Shown: positions 18,218-27,154, counted from the stretch's first letter. The stretch: DNA of 64,000 nt from Rufibacter tibetensis (GCF_001310085.1 NZ_CP012643.1:3579501-3643500), one strand, 5' to 3'. Notes: a model not told the origin generated them from the sequence alone. A program made the numbers and translations.

Positions 18218-18491
18218 GATGGTTGTACTAAGGTCTACGGTAAAGTCCCCAAAGATACGGGTGTATCGCTACAAGCCCTATACCTGTCACAGATCAACCT
18301 TGGAAGAAATAACCACGGGTTTGTGTCCTGTAGAAGAGGAGTATGTAAATAATTTGTGAAGCATAAAGAGCTTTGGTGTCACCATTTAAATTATGACGTG
18401 GGTAGTTAGACCTGGGTGTTTTGAGGCTCCTTTGGTCAGACGGCTTCAAAACACCCATGTATTGGGAATGACTATAGTCGAGAAGTATAGA

Positions 18492-18926
18492 TCAAGCTAC
18501 CGATCTCCCTTTGAACGTGCCTGCATAGCAGCGCAGCCAATCCAGAGCATCTGCGGAAGCGTGAAAGAATTGGAGGTCATAGCAAACCTCTGAAGTCATT
18601 AAACAGCTTTCCAGGTTACGGGCGTGGTGCGGATTGTGCGGTACCACCAAGGCAAGTTGTTGTACTTCCTCGTCACAAAGAATAGGCACTACCTGGTGGG
18701 TAAGCCAAAGTAAATCTTGGGGTGCTGAATCGCCACGCTGACTACTATCTACCAGTATTTTTTTAGCCTGATGAAGGTGTACCTGTTTCAGGAATTGCAT
18801 GGTGCCTCTTTCAAATTCTTGCGAAGTTGGCGGATGATTCCAGGTGAGTTTAAGAATACAGTATTGAGGATATAAACTAATTCTATAAAGAGAAGTTTGG
18901 TGCAGGGGGGTAACCATTCTATCCAT
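18492..18926 (-). CDS. Hypothetical protein, possibly STAS/SpoIIAA-like fold
   Basis: 144 residues, not firmly recognised. An early strand segment (QYCILKLTWNHPPTSQEFERG), then ILVDSSQRGDSAPQDLLWL, a hydrophobic LALVVPHN strand and a closing ALDWLRCY helix resemble the SpoIIAA/STAS-like single-domain proteins common in Cytophagales. No signal peptide or membrane helix. It is followed upstream by an AT-rich gap. The fold is a guess from the strand/helix pattern only. Confidence 0.55.
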   Translation of the reverse strand: MDRMVTPLHQTSLYRISLYPQYCILKLTWNHPPTSQEFERGTMQFLKQVHLHQAKKILVDSSQRGDSAPQDLLWLTHQVVPILCDEEVQQLALVVPHNPHHARNLESCLMTSEVCYDLQFFHASADALDWLRCYAGTFKGRSVA

Positions 18927-19405
18927 ATAATTTTTTATGATGGGGGAGTTAGATGTATTTGATAGCTGATTTATTTAGAAATAAGATTTAAGACTAAGTT
19001 TTTGAGTTGTCTTTGATTTATACAGTTTGTTAAATGCTCTTTGTAGTTTTGTTATACTTCTTTTTCAAATAAAAAGGTTTTAGAAAACGGCAATATGTCC
19101 GCTTAAACTAAGATTTTACAAAACTTCAATCTTTAGCAGCAAAAGAGAGTAGAGAATTGTAATTGGAAATAGGCAATTGATAGGCTCTCTTATTGTAAGT
19201 TTTGAGCCATATATAACTTTGTTGAGTTTGTTGAAGTTATGTATTGATTAAAGTAACAGTGGGCTCTTTCTCTGTTTAGTTGTACTGCAATGTTATAATT
19301 TAGTCTTTCTTATTGGTGATGAGGCAAAAGCATACAGGTAGTTGGCCTTGTGTAGCATCATATGATAAAGTAGAAGAGCAATAGTCAAATTTGCGTTTGT
19401 ACGTT
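18927..19405. other. AT-rich gap upstream of arsC
   Basis: About 480 bp of low-GC DNA with poly-T and poly-A runs. Apart from the promoter-like TATCTTTG at its right end, no gene or clear repeat is seen. Confidence 0.45.
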
Positions 19406-19413
19406 TATCTTTG
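19406..19413 (+). promoter_or_regulatory. Bacteroidota -7 promoter element before arsC
   Basis: TATCTTTG matches the Bacteroidota housekeeping -7 consensus TAnnTTTG exactly, 38 bp before the arsC ATG. No good -33 TTG at 19-21 bp is seen, so this is a tentative site. Confidence 0.4.
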
Positions 19414-19451
19414 AAGACATCGCTGAGTTGGTTTTTTATTAAACTTCTGAA

Positions 19452-19793
19452 ATGATAACTATATACCATAATAACCGGTGCAGCAAAAGCCGACAGGCGC
19501 TGGATCTGCTTCAACAGCAAGGACAGGAGGTACAGATTGTGCAATACCTTACCCACACCCCTACCAAAGAAGAATTGAGAGAAGTGCTGGAGAAGTTGAA
19601 ACTGGGGCCGGAAGACATTATTAGAAAAGGAGAGAAGCTTTATAAAGAAAGCTATGCCGGCCAACACCTAACCCAGGACGAATGGTTGCAGGTATTAGCA
19701 GAAAATCCGGTCTTGATAGAGCGGCCCATTGTGATCAACGGAGACAAAGCGGTAATTGGGCGTCCACCCGAGAATGTTCTGACTATTCTGTAA
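19452..19793 (+). CDS. arsC: Arsenate reductase (ArsC, glutaredoxin-dependent family)
   Basis: 113-residue thioredoxin-fold protein of the ArsC/Spx superfamily that reduces arsenate to arsenite. The catalytic Cys10 lies in NNRCSKSR. The arginines that hold arsenate are seen in ERPIV and in the C-terminal IGRPPE motif, which separates ArsC from Spx. Length is right. There is no arsR, arsB or acr3 nearby, so it may serve general arsenate detoxification or another reductase role. Confidence 0.92.
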   Translation: MITIYHNNRCSKSRQALDLLQQQGQEVQIVQYLTHTPTKEELREVLEKLKLGPEDIIRKGEKLYKESYAGQHLTQDEWLQVLAENPVLIERPIVINGDKAVIGRPPENVLTIL

Positions 19794-20667
19794 GGCTGGG
19801 CAAAGGCAGGTGCTTCCTCTTGTGATAAATGCGTCTGCTATGTGGCCTACGAAGCAGGCATTGCCTGTAAATCATGGCGGAATGGGGCCTAAAAGCAAGC
19901 ATCCTGCTGATTACTGTTAATAAAGCCCTAACAGGCAAGTAGTGCCCGTAAATTAATGTAGAAAAATAGAAAAAGGTATATGTCATGAGGAGCAGACATA
20001 TAAAAGACAGAATGTTTTGACCTAAAGCAGGATTTATATACCTGATTAATCTGCCTTACATAACAGCCACCATCAAGCCCATAGAACCAAGAGAATAGGT
20101 TATCCTCGCTTTGTTCCACTTACACTTTTCCCTATTGCCTTTTCTTCGGTTTACTTTTGCCTACCTGGTCTGCCGGACTCATGGTCATACTAGCGAAGGT
20201 TATTCCAGCAATGATCCTATCAACAGATTGCCAGCCTATAGTTGGAGCCAACCCTAGTAGGAGATAGGTAAGCCCCAATTTTAACAGGGAGAAGAGCAGC
20301 AATAGTAGACAAGCAAAGAGGCTAAATCAACTGCCAGAACGGGCGAAAACAGGAATTAAGCTTTAGAGAAAGCAAACCTTAGCCCAAGCCCCCTCACATA
20401 GATGCCTCACTCAAACTCCCTTTATTAACTCACTAATGAGCTTAGGTAAACAGGGGTACTCATTTCAAATTTATTGTCATCTTTTAATGATGTCATAAAA
20501 GTAAAACCCAAATCAGCTTTGCTTTGATCTTGCCTAGGCATCATCATGTGTTTGAAGACCTTAGAGGAACCTTACAGTATCTGTACAGCTAACTCAGAGT
20601 AAATGGTCAATAAATCCTTATATAAATCCTGTTGAAAATAAATTTTAAGTATTTTGTGGTGAAATTC
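19794..20667. other. Large AT-rich gap with a possible gene remnant
   Basis: About 870 bp without a credible complete gene. On the minus strand a frame without ATG is open from 20328 to the stop at 20132-20134; it encodes a Leu-rich membrane-like segment followed by a basic end (GKSKPKKRQ). It could be the tail of a lost membrane-protein gene. The rest shows nothing recognisable. Confidence 0.35.
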
Positions 20668-20697
20668 TTGGATTAAATTAAAGATGTGATATATTTG
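20668..20697 (+). promoter_or_regulatory. Bacteroidota sigma-A promoter of the small secreted protein
   Basis: TTG (20668-20670), 19 bp, then TATATTTG (20690-20697), an exact match to the Bacteroidota TTG-N19-21-TAnnTTTG promoter. Transcription would start near 20704, about 60 bp before the ATG at 20763. Confidence 0.65.
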
Positions 20698-20762
20698 TCT
20701 TAATCTATTTAAAATAAATACATTTAAAGTAATATTTAAAGCAAAAACTTAAAAGAAGCTAT

Positions 20763-21083
20763 ATGAAAATCAAATCTACGCTGTTAACCATTGTTCTTTC
20801 TTTCTCTTTGCTAGGTGTATCCCTAGCAGATACGGTTCCTTCTTCTTCAGCCGTTGCCCGTGAAATTGCCAACGCGTTGCAGTTAAACGAGGCTGAATAC
20901 CTTAAAATCCACAAATTGGAGAAAGCCAGAAGAGAAGAAGTAAGAAAAAACAAAGCCGAGGAAGAGGCCATCAATGAGAAATACATGGCCGCTGTTATGG
21001 ACTTATTAACCGCAGACCAAAAGAAAGCATACATCGCTTTCTCAAAGGAGCATCCAATGCCGCAAATTGCCCAAACCAAATAA
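20763..21083 (+). CDS. Small secreted helical protein (Spy/CpxP-like pattern)
   Basis: 106 residues. A signal peptide (about 1-22, ending SLA) is followed by two charged helices: LQLNEAEYLKIHKLEKARREEV and an acidic/basic KNKAEEEAINEKYMAAVMDLL, then TADQKKAYIAF. The pattern 'Lxxx-helix ... LTxxQ' is shared with small periplasmic Spy/CpxP-type chaperones, but there is no LTxxQ pair in full, so the link is tentative. It has its own promoter (20668-20697) and a 20-bp terminator, so it is an independent and probably well-expressed unit. Confidence 0.75.
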   Translation: MKIKSTLLTIVLSFSLLGVSLADTVPSSSAVAREIANALQLNEAEYLKIHKLEKARREEVRKNKAEEEAINEKYMAAVMDLLTADQKKAYIAFSKEHPMPQIAQTK

Positions 21084-21097
21084 GAATCTATTTATAA

Positions 21098-21144
21098 GTG
21101 CATAAAAAAGACCTGCTCCTAAAAAGCAGGTCTTTTTTATGCAC
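21098..21144 (+). terminator. Intrinsic terminator after the small secreted protein
   Basis: Perfect 20-bp stem (21098-21117 with 21125-21144, core AAAAAAGACCTGCT) with a 7-nt loop; the T tract lies inside the right arm. Confidence 0.88.
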
Positions 21145-21459
21145 TTTGGAGTGAAATTTCTTTCTGCTAAGTTTTTGCAGAGATCTGATAAGAACGGCAG
21201 GTAATGTAACCTCAGGATTGTTTCATTTCAGCACCTGTACTTCTGACTAGCTTCCAACTTAATGATGGGGGCATGCCTAAGAAGAAGTTGTTTCTGAACG
21301 TTATTCGAAGAAGTATGACGTGTAAATGAATCTACATTGGGTGGGGATTAAGTATGTTCCTTTTCAATTAGATTCTTACGAAAAAGAAACAGGGGCAACT
21401 TAATGAACAGCTACTTAAAAGCAAATTAGATTTAAGCTTGTGCTCTAAGGGCAAAAAAG
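21145..21459. other. Intergenic region, nothing recognised
   Basis: Between two terminators facing each other. No gene, repeat or promoter could be supported. Confidence 0.4.
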
Positions 21460-21497
21460 AAATCCCCACTCTACCGAACAGGCTGAGTTGGGGATTT
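21460..21497 (-). terminator. Terminator after csbD-like gene
   Basis: Stem of about 12 bp with one bulge (21460-21471 with 21485-21497, core AAATCCCCA). On the minus strand it is followed by a T run (complement of 21453-21460). Confidence 0.78.
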
Positions 21498-21513
21498 ATT
21501 TGGAAAAGAAGAC

Positions 21514-21729
21514 CTATAAGGACCGTAACCAGGATTTTATTTCATGTTCGGTTTTCCCTAGCTTTTGCTGAAGTCTTCCCAGCCATTTATCTTCCTGACC
21601 TTCGTCATACGTTAAGTCGTCGTCCGTAAGGTCTCCGTAGGCCATTTTCATCTTACCCTTCATCTCGTTCCAGGTACCTCTTGTTCTATATTCACCCTCG
21701 TGGGTGTTCATTCCATCATTCGTGTTCAT
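21514..21729 (-). CDS. CsbD family stress-response protein
   Basis: 71-residue hydrophilic protein of the CsbD family, general-stress proteins of unknown mechanism. The family core is visible: TRGTWNEMKGKMKMAYGDLTDDDL, then EGQEDKWLGRLQQKLGKTEHEIKSWL. Starts at the first ATG (21729); an alternative is Met7. Stands alone with a terminator. In relatives such genes are induced by osmotic or general stress; here that is inference. Confidence 0.88.
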   Translation of the reverse strand: MNTNDGMNTHEGEYRTRGTWNEMKGKMKMAYGDLTDDDLTYDEGQEDKWLGRLQQKLGKTEHEIKSWLRSL

Positions 21730-21900
21730 AGTATGTATATGGTTAGATATAGGAATGTAATTATATACGTAACCGAAGCACTTCTGGTTAGCAGGTGTGA
21801 TTGAAGTAGCGCTGGAAAGGAGTTTTTGTAGAAGTTTTTAACTAAGTAACCATTTAGAGACTAAGTAGTTGCCTTTTAATGTCCTTTTCAAAAAAGAGCA

Positions 21901-22962
21901 TCAAAGCCTCTTCAGAAAATCTAATACAGCAGCAGGGTCCTGGAAATCATTGAGGGCGTACTCTAATTGCTGGATTTCCTCGCGCAAGCCTTTCTTTGCA
22001 CTTCTGAACTTGGCTTCCATCTGTTTGGGCGTGCCCCCAAAATCATGGTAAAGGTGCGCATCTTGCCCCATGTAATAATTGCTGTGTTCGTCTTCTAATT
22101 CGGTGATTTGTTCCTGCAGAAGCTGGACGTAATACGTGAGTTGGTCTTCGGGGACTTGCTTTAAGACATGCTCCTGTTCCTGCATAAACTCCAGCTGCAG
22201 CCTGAACAACTCAAAGAAATCATCCTGGTGGTACGCGATGGTTACTTTCTTCATGGCTTCCTCTTTCCAGAGGCGGGCCGTGGCGTCCCTTTCTCGGTCG
22301 GGGTGCAGGAGTTTGGCAAGGGTAGTATATAATCTACGGCTGGCTTTGCTAATGCTCTGCAACTGGGTTTTTGCTTTCGCTTCCTTAGCCTGTTGGGCTT
22401 TGGATTTCTGCCGTTGGGTGCGTTGGGCCTCCCGTTTCTCCTGTTCCTCCTGCATCTGTTGGTCCAGCTTGGCCTGGAACGCTTCCAGGTCTGAGAGGTC
22501 TTGCAGGTTTACTTCCAGCCCCAGCACGTTTTTGAGCAGGCTCTGCGTTTCCTCCTTTACTTTAGACGCATTTGCTTCTGAGTTGGTAGGAGTAGGCACT
22601 TCATACCGCTGCAGCAGTTCTGCTAATTCCTCCGCGCCATAATGGTGCACCATGATAGAAGCCTGGTCTTTGATAAAAGCTTCCAGTTTCTCCTTCTCTA
22701 ACCGAGGGAAGTCTTCCTGGTGGTAGGCCTCATCCAGAAGCTGCACCATGGCCACCCGATGAGTCACCATTTCCCGCACCAGCGGTTGCACCTCTTTCTG
22801 CACCCTTGCCCGTGCCTGGTCTATAATTTTCTCCCGCTCCGCAAGTTTTATTTTGAGCTGATCTATGGTCTGGATACTGGCGTTGAACTGGTGCTGCAGC
22901 TCAGATAAGGTAGCCTTTTCCTGGGGAACAAATTGGGGGAGGTGATCTTCTTTCTGTGACAT
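21901..22962 (-). CDS. Coiled-coil protein with a J-domain-like segment
   Basis: 353 residues, cytoplasmic, highly charged. The ATG at 22962 is preferred over an upstream in-frame start at 23028. Residues about 15-60 and 165-205 are predicted coiled coil (the latter Gln/Lys/Ala-rich). Residues about 207-255 look like the helix II-loop-helix III part of a J domain with the HPD tripeptide at 220-222 (AKLLHPDRERD), preceded by the basic helix RRLYTTL. J proteins stimulate the ATPase of DnaK, so this could be an Hsp70 co-chaperone, with the J domain internal rather than N-terminal. It lies upstream on the same strand order as, and is separated by a terminator from, pepD. Confidence 0.72.
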   Translation of the reverse strand: MSQKEDHLPQFVPQEKATLSELQHQFNASIQTIDQLKIKLAEREKIIDQARARVQKEVQPLVREMVTHRVAMVQLLDEAYHQEDFPRLEKEKLEAFIKDQASIMVHHYGAEELAELLQRYEVPTPTNSEANASKVKEETQSLLKNVLGLEVNLQDLSDLEAFQAKLDQQMQEEQEKREAQRTQRQKSKAQQAKEAKAKTQLQSISKASRRLYTTLAKLLHPDRERDATARLWKEEAMKKVTIAYHQDDFFELFRLQLEFMQEQEHVLKQVPEDQLTYYVQLLQEQITELEDEHSNYYMGQDAHLYHDFGGTPKQMEAKFRSAKKGLREEIQQLEYALNDFQDPAAVLDFLKRL

Positions 22963-23021
22963 GGAGTATTGTTTTGACAGGGCTTTAGGAAAAGGAGCCG
23001 ATAAAACCTTAAGTAGAAAAA

Positions 23022-23050
23022 ACCTCACAGAGTCTGGAATTCTGTGAGGT
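23022..23050 (-). terminator. Terminator after pepD
   Basis: Perfect 10-bp stem (23022-23031 with 23041-23050, ACCTCACAGA) 30 bp past the pepD stop, with a T run on the minus strand just beyond. Confidence 0.78.
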
Positions 23051-23079
23051 CTTTTCTTTAGGGAGTGAGAATTCTTAAC

Positions 23080-24543
23080 CTACGCTTTAACCGGAATCTG
23101 TTTTAAGGTTTCCAGCAGGAAGGACCAGTATTTCTGAACGGAACTGATTTGCACTTTCTCATCAGGGGAATGGGCGCCTGTGATGTTAGGCCCAAAGGAA
23201 ATCATTTCCATCTGCGGGTAATTTGTGCCCAGTATACCACATTCTAACCCGGCGTGGCACGCATTCACGTGCGGTTCCTCGTTGAATAACTCTTTGTAAA
23301 GGTTAGTCATGGTTTTCACAATGGTAGCATCTGGGTTAGGAGTCCAGCCGGGGTAAGATCCTTTCTGGGTTACGCTGGCGCCTGCCAGTTCAAAGGTGCT
23401 CTGGATAGCTTGGGCTAAATCTGTTTTTTCTGAATCTACAGACGAACGGGTAAGGCACTGGATGGAATAAGACCCGTCTTTCACCAGCACGCGCGCCAGG
23501 TTGTTGGAAGTCTGCACCAGTCCAGAGATGGCTGGGCTCATGCGGTAAATTCCGTTAGGACAAGCGTACAGCGCACGCAGCAACTGGTTCTGGAAATCAT
23601 AGGATATCGCGAACTCAGGCAAATCAATTGGCTCTACCTGCAATTGTAAATTAGGATCGGTAAGGGAATATTCTGATTGCAGGATTTCGGCTTGTTTTAA
23701 CAAAAACTGCTCAAAAACCTCGGCTTTGGCTTCTGGTACGGCCACCTCAGCGAACGACTCTCTGGGGATAGCGTTGCGCAGACTGCCACCGTCTATGCTG
23801 TACACGCGCGCATTGAATTTACTTGCCGCCTGGTACAGAATGCGGTTCATGAGCTTGTTTGCGTTGCCCCGTCCCAGATGAATGTCCATGCCCGAGTGGC
23901 CGCCGGTAAGACCGGTAATGCTGAGACGGTAGCCGGCAAAGTCAAACGGAATGTGCTCTTCGTTGTAAGAGCCAGTCGCGGTTACATCCACGCCACCCGC
24001 GCAGCCAATGGTAAGTTCGCGGTCGTCTTCGGTATCCAGGTTCAGCAAAATAGTGCCGGTAAGCAGGCCGCCTTTCAGGCCCATGGCACCAGTCATACCG
24101 GTTTCCTCGTCAATGGTAAACAGACACTCCAGCGGCGGGTGAGCAATATCTCTGGAGACAAGCAAGGCCATGAGGGTGGCCACGCCAATGCCGTTGTCGG
24201 CGCCTAACGTGGTTCCTTTTGCTTTGACCCAGTCGCCGTCTACGTACATGTCAATGCCCTGGCTGTTGAAGTCGAACTCGGTGTTGGCGTTTTTCTGGTG
24301 CACCATGTCCAGGTGGCTTTGCAGCACCACGGTCTGGCGGTTTTCCATGCCCGGCGAAGCCGCTTTCCGGATGATGACGTTGCCCACTTCATCTGTGATG
24401 GTGTCAAACCCCTGGCTGTTCCCGAAGTCCTGAATAAACTTGATCACCCGTTCTTCTTTCTTGGAAGGGCGGGGCACGGCGTTCAGGTCCGCAAAGTTTT
24501 GCCACAAGGCAGTAGGTTCTAATTTTTCTATTTGGGTGCTCAT
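23080..24543 (-). CDS. pepD: Aminoacyl-histidine dipeptidase (peptidase D, M20 family)
   Basis: 487-residue cytosolic di-zinc dipeptidase of family M20C that cleaves Xaa-His dipeptides and related cysteinylglycine-type substrates. Zinc ligands and catalytic residues are visible: His77/Asp79 in LQSHLDMVHQ, Asp116 in LGADNGIG, and Glu146/Glu147 in FTIDEETGMTGA. The lid domain and C-terminal GAHSPDE segment are present, and length is normal. It is monocistronic with its own terminator. Confidence 0.93.
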   Translation of the reverse strand: MSTQIEKLEPTALWQNFADLNAVPRPSKKEERVIKFIQDFGNSQGFDTITDEVGNVIIRKAASPGMENRQTVVLQSHLDMVHQKNANTEFDFNSQGIDMYVDGDWVKAKGTTLGADNGIGVATLMALLVSRDIAHPPLECLFTIDEETGMTGAMGLKGGLLTGTILLNLDTEDDRELTIGCAGGVDVTATGSYNEEHIPFDFAGYRLSITGLTGGHSGMDIHLGRGNANKLMNRILYQAASKFNARVYSIDGGSLRNAIPRESFAEVAVPEAKAEVFEQFLLKQAEILQSEYSLTDPNLQLQVEPIDLPEFAISYDFQNQLLRALYACPNGIYRMSPAISGLVQTSNNLARVLVKDGSYSIQCLTRSSVDSEKTDLAQAIQSTFELAGASVTQKGSYPGWTPNPDATIVKTMTNLYKELFNEEPHVNACHAGLECGILGTNYPQMEMISFGPNITGAHSPDEKVQISSVQKYWSFLLETLKQIPVKA

Positions 24544-24792
24544 ATAATCATGGTGCTTCGCCCTGGAAAAAGCCCTTCAGCTTAGGTCTGGAGCAGGTGG
24601 GAGTACGCGTTAGGTAAGTAAAGGTAGTAAACAGAACGGACACCTCCCGAGGGGCATCCCACAATTCCAGTATCCGTTTACGGGGCATTTCCCCAAAAGT
24701 AAGTTCAATCGCACAACTTCTTAAGGAAGACGGGGCGCTTAATATTCCATTCTTTTAGAACCCCTTTCCAGTAAACGGGGTACAAAGTGATT
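24544..24792. other. Divergent intergenic region
   Basis: Lies between pepD (minus) and the oxidoreductase (plus). It has short GGGGCATTTCCCC- and ACCCC...GGGGT-type hairpins but no gene. It may be a leader or small RNA ending at the hairpin at 24793-24821. Confidence 0.35.
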
Positions 24793-24830
24793 CTGCCTTG
24801 TGAGGGAAATTCACAAGGCAGGTACTTTTT
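24793..24830 (+). terminator. Terminator-like hairpin in the leader of the oxidoreductase gene
   Basis: Perfect 11-bp stem CTGCCTTGTGA (24793-24803) with 24811-24821, 7-nt loop, then GTACTTTTTT. It lies only 37 bp before the ATG of the downstream gene and no gene ends upstream, so it may be an attenuator or the end of a small RNA. Confidence 0.6.
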
Positions 24831-24858
24831 TACACACAATCATTTACCCAGAATAGCC

Positions 24859-25809
24859 ATGGCAAATAAGATGAATGCAGCCTTCTACCACGAGTTTGGC
24901 GGGCCAGAAAAGATAAAGATTGGAGAACTGGAAATCCCCGAACTGCAGGAAGGCGAGGTGTTGGTGCGCGTGAAAGCGGCCGGGGTGAACCCCGTAGACA
25001 ATGCCGTTCTGGCCGGTTGGCTGAGTGGGAAATTACCTGTGCAGTTTCCGGTTATTCCCGGGTGGGACGTAGCCGGTGTGGTGGAAGACCGAGGGTTCAG
25101 TGCCCGCCGGTTTAATGTGGGAGACGAGGTATATGCCTATGCCCGAAGACCTCTTGTACAGCAGGGCACCTTTGCCGAGTACCTGGTGATTCCAGAGAGT
25201 TACCTGGCTTCTAAACCCAAGAACCTGAGTTTTGAAGAAGCAGCCGGCATTCCGTTGGTGGGCCTCACGGCGTACCAATCCATGTTTGATGCCGGGCAAC
25301 TGCAAGCCGGACAAACGGTGCTGATTTTGGGTGCCTCAGGTGGTATCGGAAACCTGGGCATTCAATTGGCCAAATGGAAAGGAGCCACCGTCATAGGAGT
25401 AGCCAGCCAGAAGAACCACGCCTTCATGCAGGAGTTAGGAGCTGACCATACTATAGACTACAATGGGACCCACGTAGGCGAGGCGGTGAAAGAGCTGTTC
25501 CCAGACGGGGTGGACCTGATCTTTGACGCCGCCAGCGGTGATACCCTCCAGCAAAGCCTAATTGCACTTAAACCCGACGGCAGGCTAGTCTCAATCCTGA
25601 ACACCGGCGAAGACCTGGACAAAAGCATCAACTTCCAGTATGTCTTTGTAGAACCTAACTCCACGGAGCTGGAACACCTGCGGGAAATTGCTGAGGCCGG
25701 TAAGTTGAAAGTACACGTGAGTAAAACATACTCTTTAAATCAAACTGGCGAAGCCCTTGCCCAGATAGCCAGCCATCATACTAGAGGCAAGATTGTAGTG
25801 GTGCCATAA
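24859..25809 (+). CDS. NADP-dependent quinone oxidoreductase-like protein (MDR superfamily)
   Basis: 316 residues in the zinc-free, quinone-oxidoreductase branch of the medium-chain dehydrogenase/reductase superfamily; it uses NADPH to reduce quinones or enones. The GroES-like N-terminal half contains AAGVNPVD (40-47) and IPGWDVAGVV (67-75). The Rossmann half has LGASGGIG (157-164), the NADPH-binding loop of this branch. The ATG at 24859 is chosen over an upstream GTG at 24787 that would run through a hairpin. The natural substrate is unknown. Confidence 0.9.
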   Translation: MANKMNAAFYHEFGGPEKIKIGELEIPELQEGEVLVRVKAAGVNPVDNAVLAGWLSGKLPVQFPVIPGWDVAGVVEDRGFSARRFNVGDEVYAYARRPLVQQGTFAEYLVIPESYLASKPKNLSFEEAAGIPLVGLTAYQSMFDAGQLQAGQTVLILGASGGIGNLGIQLAKWKGATVIGVASQKNHAFMQELGADHTIDYNGTHVGEAVKELFPDGVDLIFDAASGDTLQQSLIALKPDGRLVSILNTGEDLDKSINFQYVFVEPNSTELEHLREIAEAGKLKVHVSKTYSLNQTGEALAQIASHHTRGKIVVVP

Positions 25810-25886
25810 AAAATCATGGTTTCAAAGCTGTTTTGATGAAAGTAAGTTTAAAGCAAAACCAATTTGTCTAAGCATTCATAAAACGT

Positions 25887-26054
25887 GATTCTCCCCTTGA
25901 GGGGAGCGAAGAGGGGTGTTTACATCTGCTTATTTGTTTGCAAAGGGATGTATTTCTTTCCACATGTCCTGTGTTGGTTTAGAAAAACCATTGTCAGCTA
26001 AGCGTGTACTCCTGAGTAAACACCCCCTCTTTATCTCCCCTCAAGGGGAGAATC
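25887..26054 (+). mobile_element. MITE-like inverted-repeat element, copy 2
   Basis: Terminal inverted repeats at 25887-25924 and 26016-26054 around a centre of about 91 bp. The right repeat is identical over 39 bp to the left repeat of copy 1 (16831-16869), read on the opposite strand. The centres align in the same opposite orientation. It fills a gap between two converging genes. No transposase is encoded. Confidence 0.7.
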
Positions 26055-26098
26055 CGTTCTTAGTATTTGCCTGTCTGTTTTCCTGAATGGAAAACCCT

Positions 26099-27082
26099 TC
26101 AATTATTTACCAATCTATACTGCTCCGGATTGTAGCGTTCGCCCACGTGCGGGTACCTGGCCAGAAGATCTTCCAATCCTTTGATGTCATCCATGGAGAG
26201 TTGCACGTCAACGGCGGCGGCGTTTTCCTCTAAATATTTTCTGCGTTTAGTGCCAGGGATGGGAATGATGGTTTCGCTTTGGGCTAGTACCCACGCCAAA
26301 GCCAGTTGGGCCGGAGTGCAGTTCTTGTTTGCCGCAAATTCTGCGAAGGCTTGGGCCAGTTTCTGGTTGTTATCCCAATTGTCCTGGTTCTGGAAGCGGG
26401 GCAGAGACTTTCGCATATCGCCCTCGGGCAGACTTTCTAGGCTCACAGTATTGGTGACCAACCCACGTACCAAGGGACTGAAAGGCACAAACACAATATC
26501 TAGTTCCTGGCACAACGGAATGACTTCCTGCTCTGCATCTCGGGTGAGCAGGGAGTACTCAGACTGAACGGCGGCAATGGGGTACACGGCGTGGGCCTTC
26601 CGGATGGAGGCGGCGGAAGCTTCTGACAAACCCAGGTAACGCACTTTTCCTTCCTGCACCAGCTGGGCCATGGCGCCCACCATTTCCTCTACCGGTACAT
26701 TAGGGTCTATTCGGTGGGCGTAGTACAAGTCAATCACGTCTACCTTCAGGCGTTTCAGGCTGCCTTCCACGGCAGTGCGCATGTACGCAGGGGAGCCGTC
26801 AAAATCCATCTTTCCGTCTGCAGTTTGCTTGAACCCGAACTTGGTGGCGATGAAAATTTTGTCGCGGTTAGGCACCAGCACCTGCGAGATGAGTTCCTCG
26901 TTGTGGTGCGGTCCGTAGACATCGGCGGTGTCCCAGAAATTGATGCCCAGTTCCAGCGCACGGTGCAGCGTGGCGATAGATTCCGCATTATCGCGGGTGC
27001 CGTAGGCCTGGCTCATGCCCATGCAGCCTAACCCCAGCGCCGAGAGCCTTTCGCCGGTATTCCCTAGTTCTCTGTATGTCAT
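26099..27082 (-). CDS. Aldo/keto reductase
   Basis: 327-residue NADPH-dependent reductase with a TIM-barrel fold. The catalytic tetrad is visible: Asp51 (FWDTADVYG), Tyr56, Lys81 (IATKFG) and His123 (YYAHRIDP). The C-terminal cofactor-binding stretch [15 protein letters not shown] is typical of the AKR13/YakC-like group. It is 72 bp downstream of the APC permease on the same strand, so they may be co-transcribed. Substrate unknown. Confidence 0.93.
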   Translation of the reverse strand: MTYRELGNTGERLSALGLGCMGMSQAYGTRDNAESIATLHRALELGINFWDTADVYGPHHNEELISQVLVPNRDKIFIATKFGFKQTADGKMDFDGSPAYMRTAVEGSLKRLKVDVIDLYYAHRIDPNVPVEEMVGAMAQLVQEGKVRYLGLSEASAASIRKAHAVYPIAAVQSEYSLLTRDAEQEVIPLCQELDIVFVPFSPLVRGLVTNTVSLESLPEGDMRKSLPRFQNQDNWDNNQKLAQAFAEFAANKNCTPAQLALAWVLAQSETIIPIPGTKRRKYLEENAAAVDVQLSMDDIKGLEDLLARYPHVGERYNPEQYRLVNN

Positions 27083-27154
27083 AGCAGTAATTGTTACTTT
27101 TTGTTTAGAACCTCTTTTTACGAAAAGAGCTCTAAACCGGGCAGAAAAGAAAAC

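Noticed and set aside
18161..18352. 63-codon plus-strand ORF upstream of the aldolase-family gene
   Set aside because: It overlaps the start of a secure gene on the other strand and reads like an antisense shadow.
19452..19793. Full arsenic-resistance island linking arsC with the glycosyltransferase at 28904
   Set aside because: No arsR, arsM, arsS or arsenite exporter lies nearby and the two genes are 9 kb apart with unrelated genes between them.
19783..20119. Short overlapping minus-strand ORFs after arsC
   Set aside because: No similarity to any family, unusual composition, and no promoter or terminator; likely chance frames in AT-rich DNA.
24544..24792. SRP RNA, 6S RNA or tmRNA in the divergent gap
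   Set aside because: I looked for the conserved SRP tetraloop region and other hallmark segments and did not find them; only generic hairpins are present.
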